DNA from: a bacterium SCSIO 12827
Lineage (GTDB): Bacteria > Pseudomonadota > Alphaproteobacteria > Rhodospirillales > Casp-alpha2
Direction of reading: 5' to 3'
Assembly (NCBI GenBank): GCA_024397995.1
Contig: CP073746.1
Location: 372,001-436,000 of the forward strand
DNA length: 64,000 bases
The notes under the pieces were generated by a model. That model worked only from the letters and a program-made list of their open reading frames with translations. It searched no databases and was not told the DNA's origin. Position numbers and translations under genes: made by a program. Every line of letters starts with the position of its first letter. The stretch's first letter is position 1. Of the stretch, positions 18,681 through 27,811 are shown piece by piece.

Positions 18681-20164
18681 TGGCCCGCAGCGTAATTGTC
18701 GTCGACCGGCTGTCCGATTGGCGCTGGAATCAGGAAGGCCTGAACATCCAGACGGTCGATGCCTTCATCGCGGAAAAGCGTACGCCGAACAAACGGCCCC
18801 TGCGCGTGATCAACCTGTGCCGCCGGTACAAGTATCTGTCGGCCGGATATTATTGTTCATTGCTGTCGGAATCCCGCGGCGACCTGCCCATGCCGACGGT
18901 GGTCGACATCATCGATTTGGACAAGCGGGGATCCTACGCCTACGCGGTCCCCGATCTGGAACGCATCCTGCACGCGACGATGAAGCGGCTGGCCAGCCCG
19001 CCCACGACCGGGTTCGCACTGCATGTGTTTTTCGGACGACCCGACGATGCGCGGTTCCGCCGGCTCGCCGCCGAAGTCTTCGATGCTTTCCGTTATCCGG
19101 TCCTGGAAATCCAGATCGTGCGTGACAAGCGCTGGCGGATTCAGGCGATCCATCCGCTCGGCATTAACAAGATCAACGCCGACTTGGAGGCCGTCTTCGA
19201 AGATGCGCTGCGCACCTATGTCCGCGTGCCCGCGTCGCAGCGCAAAAGCCGCCCGTCGGCGCTTTACGAACTCGCCGTTCTGGTCGATCCCAACGAGCGG
19301 CTGGCCCCGTCTGACGAGGTGGCGCTGAAGCGTCTGGCCAAGGCCGGGGCGGACCAGCGGGTCGAGGTCGAATTCATCACCGCCAAGGACATCCAGCGCA
19401 TCCCCGAATTCGACGCCCTGTTCATTCGCGAGACGACGGCTCTGAACCACCATACCTTCCGCTTTTCCCGCAAGGCCGAGGTCGAAGGCATTCCGGTGAT
19501 CGACGATCCGCGCTCGATCCTGCGTTGCACCAACAAGGTCTATTTGTCGGAAGCATTGAAGGCGGCCAACGTGCCGACGCCGCGCACGGAATTGCTCAAC
19601 CGTTCGACCTTCAACGACAAGCGGCTGGCCGAAATCGAAGCTATGATGGGCTATCCGGTGGTCTTGAAAATTCCCGACGGCGCTTTTTCCCGCGGAGTCG
19701 AAAAGGCCGAAAACCGGGAGGATTTCCTGCGCCATGCGGAAGGCCTGTTTGAACGCTCCCGCGTGATCCTGGCCCAGGAATACATGTACACACCCTATGA
19801 TTGGCGGATCGGCCTGATCGGCGGAGAGCCCCTGTTCGCCTGTCAGTACTTCATGTCGCGCTCGCACTGGCAGATTTACCGCCATGTCGACAGCCAAAAA
19901 TCCGTCTCCGGCGCGTGGGAAACCATGCCGATCGACGCAGCCCCCCCCGTGGTGGTCGAAACGGCGCGCCGCGCCGCCGCCCTGATCGGCGACGGGCTCT
20001 ACGGCGTGGACCTGAAGGAAACGGAAGCCGGCGTGTTCGTGATCGAAGTCAACGACAATCCCAACATCGACGGCGGGGTCGAGGACAAGATCCTGAAGGG
20101 GGCCCTTTACGAGCGCGTGATCCAGGAATTCACCCGCCGCATCGACAAAGCCAGAAGCGGTTGA
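18680..20164 (+). CDS. RimK-type ATP-grasp ligase with RLAN N-terminal domain
   Basis: A 494-residue protein. About residues 1-180 are the RimK-like-ATP-grasp-associated N-terminal domain (INLCRRYKYLSAGYYCSLLSESRG). The rest is an ATP-grasp ligase with MMGYPVVLKIPDGAFSRGV, the hinge ILAQEYMYTPYDWRIGLIGG and the metal-binding end GVDLKETEAGVFVIEVNDNPNIDGG. Relatives attach amino acids, often glutamate, to proteins or small molecules. A GAGGAG ribosome site lies inside the end of the preceding GNAT/C39 gene, and the one-base overlap implies coupled translation. Confidence 0.88.
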   Translation: MARSVIVVDRLSDWRWNQEGLNIQTVDAFIAEKRTPNKRPLRVINLCRRYKYLSAGYYCSLLSESRGDLPMPTVVDIIDLDKRGSYAYAVPDLERILHATMKRLASPPTTGFALHVFFGRPDDARFRRLAAEVFDAFRYPVLEIQIVRDKRWRIQAIHPLGINKINADLEAVFEDALRTYVRVPASQRKSRPSALYELAVLVDPNERLAPSDEVALKRLAKAGADQRVEVEFITAKDIQRIPEFDALFIRETTALNHHTFRFSRKAEVEGIPVIDDPRSILRCTNKVYLSEALKAANVPTPRTELLNRSTFNDKRLAEIEAMMGYPVVLKIPDGAFSRGVEKAENREDFLRHAEGLFERSRVILAQEYMYTPYDWRIGLIGGEPLFACQYFMSRSHWQIYRHVDSQKSVSGAWETMPIDAAPPVVVETARRAAALIGDGLYGVDLKETEAGVFVIEVNDNPNIDGGVEDKILKGALYERVIQEFTRRIDKARSG

Positions 20165-20189
20165 TGAAATGGCCGACGGGGGCGGTGGA

Positions 20190-20972
20190 TCACGCCGCCG
20201 GCGGCATCGACCCGGACCAGCACTGGTCGTTGAAGGGTTCCATATGGGCCGCCTTGTAGGCGGGGCGTGCCTTGATCGCCGCCCACCATTTGGCGGCATG
20301 AGGGCGCTTTTCCGCTGAGACCTCGATCGGCGCCAATTCCTCCGTGCGGATCACGTAGGGGGCGGCGGCGATATCGGCCAGGGAATAGGCATCGCCGGTG
20401 ACGAAGCCGGTCTTGGCGATGCGCGCCTCGATGCGGTCCATCATGTCGCGCAGGATGTCCAGCGCCGCCTCCAGCTCTTCCGCCGTATAGGGATCGCGGG
20501 CCATGCGATACCACACGTGCTTGCGGTTGGCGGTCGGGATGGCGGCAAGGCGGCGTTCCAGCTCTTCGTCCGACCATTCGCGGGCCATGGGGTGGAAGTG
20601 GTGCATCCAGTTGTGTTTTTGGATCGCCGGCAGGCAGGTGTCGTCGATGTATTTCCCCCACAGCCGCATGTCGTGCAGCAGCATCGGGTCCGTCGGCCGC
20701 AACGGTGGCGTGGGATAGGTCTCGTCCAGATATTCGTTGATGAAGTTGCTTTCGACCAACGGATGACCGTCGACCATCAGCGCCGGCACGATGCCCGACG
20801 GATTGAGTTTCTTGTACCAGTCTGAATGGTGTTCAAATTTGTTCAGGTCGACGACTGTGGCGTCGAAGGTCAGGCCTTTTTCGTAAAGGCACATGCGCAC
20901 CTTGCGCGACGCGGAAGAAGCCCAGGCATGATAAAGCACGAGGCTGGGCCCCGGCGAGGTCGTGGTGGTCAT
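20190..20972 (-). CDS. Glutathione S-transferase family protein
   Basis: A 260-residue GST with an N-terminal thioredoxin-fold domain (LYHAWASSASRKVRMCLYEKGL; NPSGIVPALMVDGHPLVESNFINEYLDETY, the glutathione-binding cis-Pro and ES motif) and an all-helical C-terminal domain (FVTGDAYSLADIAAAPYV). The Ser-containing motif SSASRK marks the likely glutathione-activating residue. It converges on the RimK gene with 25 bases between. The substrate is unknown. Confidence 0.9.
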   Translation of the reverse strand: MTTTTSPGPSLVLYHAWASSASRKVRMCLYEKGLTFDATVVDLNKFEHHSDWYKKLNPSGIVPALMVDGHPLVESNFINEYLDETYPTPPLRPTDPMLLHDMRLWGKYIDDTCLPAIQKHNWMHHFHPMAREWSDEELERRLAAIPTANRKHVWYRMARDPYTAEELEAALDILRDMMDRIEARIAKTGFVTGDAYSLADIAAAPYVIRTEELAPIEVSAEKRPHAAKWWAAIKARPAYKAAHMEPFNDQCWSGSMPPAA

Positions 20973-21014
20973 GGTGTTCTGCTGGTCCTTGTGGTTGGAA
21001 AGAAGGTCGGTTGG

Positions 21015-21452
21015 TCAGGCGGTCATGCCGGTGATGTAGTCGCGCATGGCTGCGGCGTCGGATTCGATTTCGTCCATGCGTTCCTTGACCACGTCGCCGA
21101 TGGAAATCAGGCCGGTCATCTTGCCGTTTTCGGCCACGGGCAGGTGGCGGATGCGGCGCTGGGTCATCATGCTCATCAGCACGTTGATGCGGTCTTCCGG
21201 CTTGCAGGTGATGACGTTGGCGGTCATGGCCTCGGTCACCGGGCGGGTGAGGGCGCCGGGGCCTTCCGTGCCGATGACGCGCACGATGTCGCGTTCCGAC
21301 AGGATGCCGTTGATGGTGCTGCCGTCGTCGGACACGACGATGGCGCCGATCCGGGCTTCGGCCAAGGTGCGCGCGGCCTCGCCGATGGTCGCCCCGGTGG
21401 GGATGGTGGTGACGGCGCTGCCCTTGCGTTCAAGGATATGTTTCACGTTCAT
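21015..21452 (-). CDS. CBS-domain protein
   Basis: A 145-residue protein made of two CBS domains (TTIPTGATIGEAARTLAEARIGAIVVSDD...GILSERDIVRVI and VITCKPEDRINVLMSMMTQRRIRHLPVAENGKMTGLISIGDVVK). Such pairs bind adenine nucleotides and sense energy state. The ATG at 21452 has GGGAG upstream; a longer frame starting further up is unlike the family. The likely partner is not visible. Confidence 0.92.
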   Translation of the reverse strand: MNVKHILERKGSAVTTIPTGATIGEAARTLAEARIGAIVVSDDGSTINGILSERDIVRVIGTEGPGALTRPVTEAMTANVITCKPEDRINVLMSMMTQRRIRHLPVAENGKMTGLISIGDVVKERMDEIESDAAAMRDYITGMTA

Positions 21453-21556
21453 GGATGCGTCTCCCGTCTGGTCGCCTGGCCTTCGGCCGTGGGCGGGTTT
21501 CATCCAGTATATCGCAAATTAGAAGGTTCAGATACGCGGGCGGTCGTGCAGGGGCC

Positions 21557-22180
21557 TCAGGTGAAATCGCGCTGGGTGATTGGGACATAGGCGGGCAATT
21601 CGCGGAATCGGCCGATCCAGGCCGTGACGTGGGGATAAGCGTCCAGGTCATAGCCACCCTCGGGTGCCACATGGGTATAACCGTAGAGCGCGATGTCGGC
21701 GATGGTCGGTTCATCCCCGACCAGCCAGGGCCCGGCCGCCAGGCCCTGTTCCAGGACACCCAATGCCGCATGGCCCTGGTCTAGTTTGGCCGGCAATTGC
21801 GCCTGCTGGATTTCGGTCAGCGGCGTGTCCTGTTCGGTCAACCAGTACCGGCGCACGGCGATGGTGGGTTCCAGTGTGTATTGTTCGAAGAACATCCACT
21901 GCAGGACCTTGGCGCGGGCCCAGGCATCATCGGGCAGGAACGGCGTGCCTTGGGCCAGAAAATTCAAGATCGCCCCTGATTCAGAAAGACAGCGGCCGTC
22001 TTCCAATTCCAGCACCGGAATGCGGCCGTTCGGATTGAGATTGGCCAGGAAATCGGGTGTGCGGGTTTCCCCCTTGGTGACGTCGTATTCGACCAGGGTG
22101 AAGGGGCGGCCGAGAAAGCGCAGCATCAGCCGACATTTGTAGCCATTGCCCGAAGGCAGAAAATCGTGGAGCGTGATCAT
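21557..22180 (-). CDS. Glutathione S-transferase family protein
   Basis: A 207-residue GST unrelated in detail to the one at 20190. The N-terminal domain carries FLPSGNGYKCRLMLRFLG, NPNGRIPVLELEDGRCLSESGAILNFLA (cis-Pro, ES motif) and the C-terminal domain WLVGDEPTIADIALYGYTHVA. It resembles the YfcG-type disulfide-bond oxidoreductases, but this is not certain. It stands alone on the minus strand, divergent from the ankyrin gene. Confidence 0.9.
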   Translation of the reverse strand: MITLHDFLPSGNGYKCRLMLRFLGRPFTLVEYDVTKGETRTPDFLANLNPNGRIPVLELEDGRCLSESGAILNFLAQGTPFLPDDAWARAKVLQWMFFEQYTLEPTIAVRRYWLTEQDTPLTEIQQAQLPAKLDQGHAALGVLEQGLAAGPWLVGDEPTIADIALYGYTHVAPEGGYDLDAYPHVTAWIGRFRELPAYVPITQRDFT

Positions 22181-22228
22181 GGTGAAAGCCTATCCGGGGC
22201 ACCTGACCCGCGCAATTGAAGAAGTGTC

Positions 22229-22726
22229 ATGCGTCGTTTGATCTTTCTCACATGTCTTGTTGCCGCCGTGACGACGGGCGATGTGCCGCGACCGGCCCGT
22301 GCGGGGGACCTGCCGGCGACGGCGACGACCCTCGACCTGCTGCGGGCCGCCGCCGCGGGCGATCAGGTGTTACTGGCTCAACTGTTGCTGGCGGGGGCCG
22401 ATCCCAACGTGGTCGGCACGGACTGGCGGGGGGGCCTTCATCATGCGGTGCTGTTGGGGCGGCTTGATATGGCGACTGTGCTTGTCCGCGCGGGGGCGCG
22501 GGTCGACTGGCAGGACGCGGACAAGGTTACGCCCTTGATTCTGGCCGCCCATGGCAATTATCCCGAGATTGCCGAATATCTGATCCTGGCAGGTGCGGAC
22601 CCCCTGATTGCGGACCGCTGGGGACGCAGGGCTCTGGACTACGCGTTGATGAGGGGTAAGAATGATCCCATCGCCCGGATGTTGCGCCGGGCGGAGATCA
22701 ACCGGCCCACCCATAAAAACAAATAA
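22229..22726 (+). CDS. Secreted ankyrin-repeat protein
   Basis: A 165-residue protein with a signal peptide (RRLIFLTCLVAAVTTG, cleavage near ARA) and about four ankyrin repeats: LDLLRAAAAGDQVLLAQLLLAGADPNV, GLHHAVLLGRLDMATVLVRAGARVD, TPLILAAHGNYPEIAEYLILAGADPL and ALDYALMRGKNDPIARMLR. It is likely periplasmic, in protein-protein contacts. It precedes the TauD-like gene by 35 bases, possibly cotranscribed. Confidence 0.85.
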   Translation: MRRLIFLTCLVAAVTTGDVPRPARAGDLPATATTLDLLRAAAAGDQVLLAQLLLAGADPNVVGTDWRGGLHHAVLLGRLDMATVLVRAGARVDWQDADKVTPLILAAHGNYPEIAEYLILAGADPLIADRWGRRALDYALMRGKNDPIARMLRRAEINRPTHKNK

Positions 22727-22761
22727 CGGGCCGTATCGGTTCAAGCATGGGAGGCCTCTAA

Positions 22762-23634
22762 ATGAGCCGCGACTATCCTTTCCAAGTGCAATCGCTGACC
22801 GGGGCCATGGGCGCCCGGATTTCCGGCGTCAATCTGTCCGAAGACCTCGACGCTGAAACCTTTGCCGCCGTCACCGCCGCGCTGCATGAATATTTGGTGC
22901 TGGTGTTTCCTGGTCAGGATCTGACGCCTGCGGAACAAAGCCGATTTTCCCAGCGTTTCGGGCCGGCGGAACCGCATCCTTACGGGTCCCGGGCCGGCGT
23001 GAATAACGAGCATCCCGAGGTCATCGTGCTGGAAACCAAGCCGGGCCGCCGGGGCGCGCGCAACGATTTCTGGCATTCCGACATCTCGGCCTCCGAACAG
23101 CCGCCGGCGCTATCGCTGTTGCACGCGCGTATCGTGCCCGAAGGCCGGGGCGACACCATGTTCTGCAACATGTACCGGGCGCTGGAGACCCTGTCGCCGG
23201 CCATGCAGGAGATGTTGCGCGGGCTCGACGCCATGCATTCTCCGGACGCCATCCGGCGGCGTAATCTGGCCGAACCGGACACGGATTCACCGCAGATTCC
23301 GGCGAACCTAGCTTCGTACCGCCACCCGGTGGTGCGCACCCACCCGGGCACGGGGCGCGACGCGCTTTACGTCAACACCTTCTTCACCACGAACTTCGTG
23401 GACATGACGATGGAAGAAAGCCGGCCGTTGCTGGACTTCCTGATGGCCCATGCAACGCAGCCGGAAAATATCTATCGCCACCGCTGGCAGGAAGGCGATC
23501 TGGTGATGTGGGACAACCGCGCGACCATGCATTACGCCGTGCGTGATTACGACGAAAACATGCCCCGACGCATGCACCGCACGACGGCGGGCGGTGATCG
23601 GCCGTTCCTTAAGGATCGGGCGACGGCAGCCTGA
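22762..23634 (+). CDS. TauD/TfdA-family dioxygenase
   Basis: A 290-residue Fe(II)/2-oxoglutarate dioxygenase. The iron ligands are visible as HSDIS (HxD, about residues 105-107) and the distal His in WDNRATMHYAVRDY, with the 2-oxoglutarate-binding Arg in RRMHRTTAGG. TauD itself releases sulfite from taurine, and TfdA acts on 2,4-D. The substrate here is unknown, although a sulfur compound would fit the desulfinase-like gene 6 kb upstream. Confidence 0.9.
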   Translation: MSRDYPFQVQSLTGAMGARISGVNLSEDLDAETFAAVTAALHEYLVLVFPGQDLTPAEQSRFSQRFGPAEPHPYGSRAGVNNEHPEVIVLETKPGRRGARNDFWHSDISASEQPPALSLLHARIVPEGRGDTMFCNMYRALETLSPAMQEMLRGLDAMHSPDAIRRRNLAEPDTDSPQIPANLASYRHPVVRTHPGTGRDALYVNTFFTTNFVDMTMEESRPLLDFLMAHATQPENIYRHRWQEGDLVMWDNRATMHYAVRDYDENMPRRMHRTTAGGDRPFLKDRATAA

Positions 23635-23662
23635 TCCACAGGTGGATTAGGAACCGGGAAAG

Positions 23663-24223
23663 TTAGGGTAGCGAGGCGGCGTCGAGCGGTCCGAAGACTT
23701 CTTCGAAGAAGGCTGTCAGATCGGCGTCCGGATTGACGTGTTCGAACTTGTACACGCCGACGCCGTTGGCAACCGTGATGCCGTCGTCAGAACATGGTAG
23801 GCGCAGGATCACGGCGCGGCCCCGGTATCCGGCAAGCGTCTCGAACTGTTTGACTTCGCAATGGGGGGCCAGTTCGTGCGTCAACCGGCCGCAGCCGCCC
23901 GGCGCACTCAGGCCGATGGCCTTGGGCGGCACTTCGATGGGAGAGCGGCCGGTGTAATCCGCGCCGAACGCCTGGGTCAGCCCAGGCCCCCAGAAGCGAT
24001 AGACCGAGGCAAGCGGTTCCGGCGTTATATCGGTGATATTCATGAAGCGGACGGTTTCCGGGGCCGGCGCGGCCATGTCGAACTCAGACAGCGCCGGCGC
24101 CGCTCTGTCGCCGCGCAGGCGTTGCCAATAATCCAGAACCTCACGATGGAAGGTCGGAAGATTATTTCCCGCCTCAAGAAACGTCGATTTGATGCGGACG
24201 GAGTTACCCACGGATGTGTTCAC
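23663..24223 (-). CDS. PAS_5-type PAS domain protein
   Basis: A 186-residue protein of the alphaproteobacterial PAS_5 family: helical start (TFHREVLDYWQRLRGDRAAP), a PAS core (MNITDITPEPLASVYRFWGPGLTQAFGADYTGRS) and conserved RAVILRLPCSDDG. It is probably a cytosolic sensor or adaptor. The GTG at 24223, with AAGG eight bases upstream, is preferred over the adjacent TTG. It stands alone. Confidence 0.82.
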   Translation of the reverse strand: MNTSVGNSVRIKSTFLEAGNNLPTFHREVLDYWQRLRGDRAAPALSEFDMAAPAPETVRFMNITDITPEPLASVYRFWGPGLTQAFGADYTGRSPIEVPPKAIGLSAPGGCGRLTHELAPHCEVKQFETLAGYRGRAVILRLPCSDDGITVANGVGVYKFEHVNPDADLTAFFEEVFGPLDAASLP

Positions 24224-24566
24224 CAAAGTTGCCTTGTCAGAATGGAACTTCTGTCAATTCAGACGCAATCATTGTGCCAGTTCCGCCGGTCCGGATACAC
24301 CAGACCTAAGATATAGAACGGGAATTTCCCGGTATAGATGAATGAAGTAATATTGGGTGAAGAAGCAAAGAAAGAGCCCGACCATTCCAGAAACCCGCCC
24401 TGGCGTTCATGGTCGTGCCCGGGATCGTTCAGCGACTCCGGTATTTTTTAGGCCATTGGCGGGTTGCGGCGGCGGGGCGGCGCGGGCAAGCTATCGACTA
24501 CCGAACCGCACCAGTGTGTCATTTTGACGCGTCAGCAGCGGTTTCATGTGACTCGAGGATCAGTTG
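24224..24566. other. Intergenic gap with only short dyads
   Basis: Contains promoters of the divergent flanking genes. Seen: a 10-base perfect palindrome TGACGCGTCA at 24535-24544 near the start of the next gene, and an imperfect long-range dyad (GACCAT near 24380, ATGGTC near 24410). No coding signal. Confidence 0.5.
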
Positions 24567-24800
24567 ATGACAAGCACCGAAACGAAGAAGACCGTCGCCG
24601 CCATCTCGTTTCATGACAACAAGAACCTGTCCATCGATATCGAGGACGTTGTCGGCATCGACATCGGCACGCCGCAGGAACTGACACCCGGCGTGTGGTT
24701 CGTTGATCTGATCATCCGTTCCACCGTCGGCAACGTGTCATTGCAGTTGACGTCGGACAGCCTGGATAAACTGCAGGGAATCCAGTCGAGCGACCGCTAG
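24567..24800 (+). CDS. Small conserved-looking hypothetical protein (77 residues)
   Basis: Not recognised. The product (MTSTETKKTVAAISFHDN...) is acidic and alternates hydrophobic and polar residues in beta-strand fashion (LSIDIEDVVGIDIG, VWFVDLIIRSTVG, NVSLQLTSDSLDKL). There is no signal peptide or membrane span. GAGG eight bases before the ATG supports the start; a TTG directly upstream is less likely. It converges on the cupin gene with 14 bases between. Confidence 0.6.
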   Translation: MTSTETKKTVAAISFHDNKNLSIDIEDVVGIDIGTPQELTPGVWFVDLIIRSTVGNVSLQLTSDSLDKLQGIQSSDR

Positions 24801-24814
24801 GCCGACGGCCCGGG

Positions 24815-25318
24815 TTAGGCCGGCACCAGGGGCGTGCGCTTGACACCGTTCATGTTCATGCCCTCGATGCGGATCAGGCGGGTTTCGCTTTGCCGCTCCG
24901 GGCAGTGCACGTCGCCGACCTGATACACGCGGGCATCGCCAGGGACCATCTTATAGCTTTCACGCTCCTTGACCTTACCGGGCTTGTCGCCCTGGGGCGG
25001 TTCGACGATGTCGTATTCCGTCATCTTGGTCTCGCCGAAGGCCTGGCCGTAGATCGCCCAGGACGGGCCGTGATCGTGCGGGTTGCCGGTTTTGGCGCCT
25101 TTGTAAACATGGGTCAGGATGCAAAATCCCAGGTCCGGATCTTCATATACGATCTTGCGCTCACCCTCGGCGTTTTCGCCCAGATGAGCTTCGACGAATG
25201 CCGGGTCCTTCAGCGCCTTTTCCACGAGCTTGCGGCTTTCCTCAAGCTGAGCGGGGCTCTGCCCCTGGGTCAGAACCTGTTTCAGATCCTTAGCGAAGGC
25301 ATCGAGTGAGTAGGTCAT
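24815..25318 (-). CDS. Cupin with cysteine-dioxygenase-like features
   Basis: A 167-residue single-domain cupin. Iron ligands can be read as the His pair in NPHDHGPSWAIYG and the third His in GDVHCPERQ, as in thiol dioxygenases such as cysteine or 3-mercaptopropionate dioxygenase. The strand FGETKMTEYDI follows as in those families. If it makes 3-sulfinopropionate it would feed the act/acd genes at 14-17 kb, but that link is speculative. It is divergent from an SDR gene. Confidence 0.8.
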   Translation of the reverse strand: MTYSLDAFAKDLKQVLTQGQSPAQLEESRKLVEKALKDPAFVEAHLGENAEGERKIVYEDPDLGFCILTHVYKGAKTGNPHDHGPSWAIYGQAFGETKMTEYDIVEPPQGDKPGKVKERESYKMVPGDARVYQVGDVHCPERQSETRLIRIEGMNMNGVKRTPLVPA

Positions 25319-25381
25319 GGTGTCGAATCTCTCTGTTCGTCGGTGGGCGGTAGTTTATAAATCTATCACATCCCAAAAAAT

Positions 25382-25405
25382 GATCTGCATCAAGATCTGC
25401 ATCAA
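25382..25405 (+). repeat. Tandem 12-base direct repeat ahead of the SDR gene
   Basis: GATCTGCATCAA occurs twice without a gap. The second copy abuts the ribosome site AAGGAGA, so it may be an operator or a chance duplication in the leader. Confidence 0.6.
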
Positions 25406-25416
25406 GGAGACATTCC

Positions 25417-26196
25417 ATGAGCCTGCAATCCCATGTTCCCGCATCTAAGGTCGCCATCGTCACCGGCGCCGGCACCGGCGTTGGCCGGGCGGCTGCCCTG
25501 GCGCTGCTCGCCGACGACTACTCGGTGACCCTGGCCGGCCGCCGCGCCGACATGCTGGAGGAAACAAAGGCCCTTGCGGGTGATGCCGGCAGCCGAGCCC
25601 TGGTTCAGCCCACGGACGTGACCGACCCCGACGCGATACATGCCATGTTCAAGGTCACCACGGACGCTCACGGCCGGGTTGACGTAATCTTCAATAACGC
25701 GGGTGCCAACGCGCCTGGAATTTTGCTCGAGGATTTGAAGGTCGAGGACTGGAAGCGCGTCATCGACGTCAATCTGACCGGCGTGTTCCTGTGCATTCAG
25801 GAAGCCTTCCGCGTGATGAAGGCGCAATCCCCCATGGGCGGGCGGATCATCAACAACGGTTCGATCTCGGCCCACGCGCCGAGGCCCGATTCCATCCCCT
25901 ATACGGCGACCAAGCACGCCGTCACGGGCCTGACCAAGACGGCGGCCCTGGACGGGCGCAAGTACGACATCGCGGTCAGCCAGGTCGACATCGGCAATGC
26001 CGTTTCGCCGATGACCGAACGCATGGCGCAGGGCCACGGCGTGAAACAGTCCGACGGCACCTTGAAGGTGGAACCGCGCATGCCGGCGGAACACGTCGGC
26101 GAGGCCGTCGTCATGATGGCCAACCTGCCCATGGATACGAATATTCAGTTCCTCACCATCCAGGCGACCAAGATGCCCTGGATCGGGCGGGGATAG
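25417..26196 (+). CDS. Short-chain dehydrogenase/reductase
   Basis: A 259-residue NAD(P)-dependent oxidoreductase. The cofactor loop is [17 protein letters not shown] follows near residue 92, and the catalytic Ser and YxxxK are in [26 protein letters not shown]. The AGR after the second strand may favour NADP. ATG start with AAGGAGA upstream. It converges on sodC with 7 bases between. Substrate unknown. Confidence 0.93.
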   Translation: MSLQSHVPASKVAIVTGAGTGVGRAAALALLADDYSVTLAGRRADMLEETKALAGDAGSRALVQPTDVTDPDAIHAMFKVTTDAHGRVDVIFNNAGANAPGILLEDLKVEDWKRVIDVNLTGVFLCIQEAFRVMKAQSPMGGRIINNGSISAHAPRPDSIPYTATKHAVTGLTKTAALDGRKYDIAVSQVDIGNAVSPMTERMAQGHGVKQSDGTLKVEPRMPAEHVGEAVVMMANLPMDTNIQFLTIQATKMPWIGRG

Positions 26197-26203
26197 GCGG
26201 CTC

Positions 26204-26728
26204 TTAGTAGACCACCACGCCGCAGGCGGCGCGCGCACCGCCGCCGCCGAGCGGCGCGGGGGTGTCCGAATATGTATCACCGCCGGCGTGGATCATGATC
26301 GAACGGCCGGCCAGGTCCGAGATTTTCAAGCGTGCGGCGTAGCTTTCGCGGGTCGCCGTGCCGTCGGCCGCGACATAGAGCACGGGCAGATCGCCAAGAT
26401 GCCCGTCGCCGTCGGGGCCCAGGTGCTTGCCCGTGTTGGCCGGATCGTAATGGCCGCCGGCTGCCAAGCCAGGCACGTGCTTGCCGTCCTTTTCCTTGTG
26501 ATCGCAACTGGGGTGTTCATGGACATGGAAGCCGTGCTGACCTTCGCTCAAGCCCGACAGGTTGGGCTGAATGAGCAAACCACGGGCCGTATCCTGGAAC
26601 ACCACCGTGCCGAGGATAGGGCCGACGCCCGCGGCGGCGGTTTGGTGCATGGTCACGGTGACGGAAGCCGCATGGGCGCTGCCGGCAATAACAAGCGCTG
26701 CCAATGCGGTTGCGATGAAGGTTTTCAT
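26204..26728 (-). CDS. sodC: Periplasmic Cu/Zn superoxide dismutase
   Basis: Dismutates superoxide in the periplasm. The 174-residue precursor has a signal peptide (KTFIATALAALVIAGSAHA), copper ligands in GFHVHEHPSC, zinc ligands in AGGHYDP and GHLGDLP, the C-terminal copper His in IMIHAGGDTYSD, and the disulfide partner Cys in RAACGVV. The start at 26728 has GGGAG upstream; a longer frame lacks a signal peptide. The histidines needed for activity are present. Confidence 0.95.
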   Translation of the reverse strand: MKTFIATALAALVIAGSAHAASVTVTMHQTAAAGVGPILGTVVFQDTARGLLIQPNLSGLSEGQHGFHVHEHPSCDHKEKDGKHVPGLAAGGHYDPANTGKHLGPDGDGHLGDLPVLYVAADGTATRESYAARLKISDLAGRSIMIHAGGDTYSDTPAPLGGGGARAACGVVVY

Positions 26729-26841
26729 GGATGTCTCCCAAAGATCGATGGTCCGGTCTGATCGCCGGACGATGCACATGATATGCGCCCGGTTCGGACC
26801 TTTTGCAATGGGAACCGGTGGGATCCACCGGAAAGCCGTGT

Positions 26842-27693
26842 TCAGGGCTCAAACGCGTCGAAGGCGGTCTTGAAATCCGAATGCCAGCGGGTCAGGGGCG
26901 GGCGGTTTTCAGTGATGTCCTGGGCTGCCCAGAGGATGCGCTTGGCGTCCATCTCCGGCGTCACCTCGCCGTCGGGGCAGAGGATGTAGAAATCACCGCG
27001 TTCCAGGGCCGCCAGCATGAAATCAACCACTTGGTCCGGCCACCAGGCGCCAGGGCGATGGTCGCGGCCGCCCGTCGTGGTCATGCCGGGGATCAGCAGA
27101 TGGGCGGTGGCGGCGGTGTTCTCGCCGTTGCGTAATTCGTGCTGCAGCAGTTCCGTGTAGGCCTTCACGGCAGCCTTGGCGACGTTGTAATGGGGGCGGC
27201 CGGGCGGATTGGTGATGCCCTGTTTTGAGCCCACGTTGATGATCATCGCCGGCTCCCCTGCCGCGATCATCGCGGGGGCGAAGGCCTGACAGCCGTTGAT
27301 GACACCGAACAAGCCGACGTCGATGGTCCGGCGCCAGTTGTCCAACTCGTCCAGGCAACCGCCCGTGTGCCGGGCGACCGCGTTGTTCATCACCAGCGCG
27401 ACGCTGCCGAAGGTATCCTGTACCCGCTCCTTCAAGGCCGCCACGGCGTCAGGGTCGGCGACATCCACGGCCATGGACATCACGCGCCCGGCCTGGGCGG
27501 CGGCACGGACCTCTTCATGGGCGCGGTCGAGGGCGGATTCGTCCATGTCGGCCAGGCAGACATGCATGCCGAAGGCGGCAAAGCGTTTGGCGGCAGCGAG
27601 GCCGATGCCGCTGGCGGCCCCCGTGACGACGGCGCTGCGCCCGGGGACGAGGATGGATTCAAGGGCGGACATGGAGGCTGCTTCGCTCATCAT
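26842..27693 (-). CDS. Short-chain dehydrogenase/reductase
   Basis: About 283 residues. Cofactor loop VTGAASGIGLAAAKRFA with LADMDE after strand two (NAD preference likely), NNAVARHTGG, and catalytic residues in NVGSKQGITNPPGRPHYNVAKAAVKAYTEL. Two ATGs stand side by side at 27693 and 27690 behind GAGGAG; either may be used. It is divergent from serA. Substrate unknown. Confidence 0.92.
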   Translation of the reverse strand: MMSEAASMSALESILVPGRSAVVTGAASGIGLAAAKRFAAFGMHVCLADMDESALDRAHEEVRAAAQAGRVMSMAVDVADPDAVAALKERVQDTFGSVALVMNNAVARHTGGCLDELDNWRRTIDVGLFGVINGCQAFAPAMIAAGEPAMIINVGSKQGITNPPGRPHYNVAKAAVKAYTELLQHELRNGENTAATAHLLIPGMTTTGGRDHRPGAWWPDQVVDFMLAALERGDFYILCPDGEVTPEMDAKRILWAAQDITENRPPLTRWHSDFKTAFDAFEP

Positions 27694-27811
27694 GGGTCTC
27701 CTCGGTGGAAAAGGCATACGGCCTTCCTTATATCACTTGCGTCCTGGGGCCTGCTCCGGCATTTTGCGCCGCAACATGTTCATCCCTCCCGATAAACCGC
27801 CCCCCGATCCC

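Noticed and set aside
18857-20299. 480-codon open frame on the minus strand
   Set aside because: Antisense shadow of the RimK-type gene.
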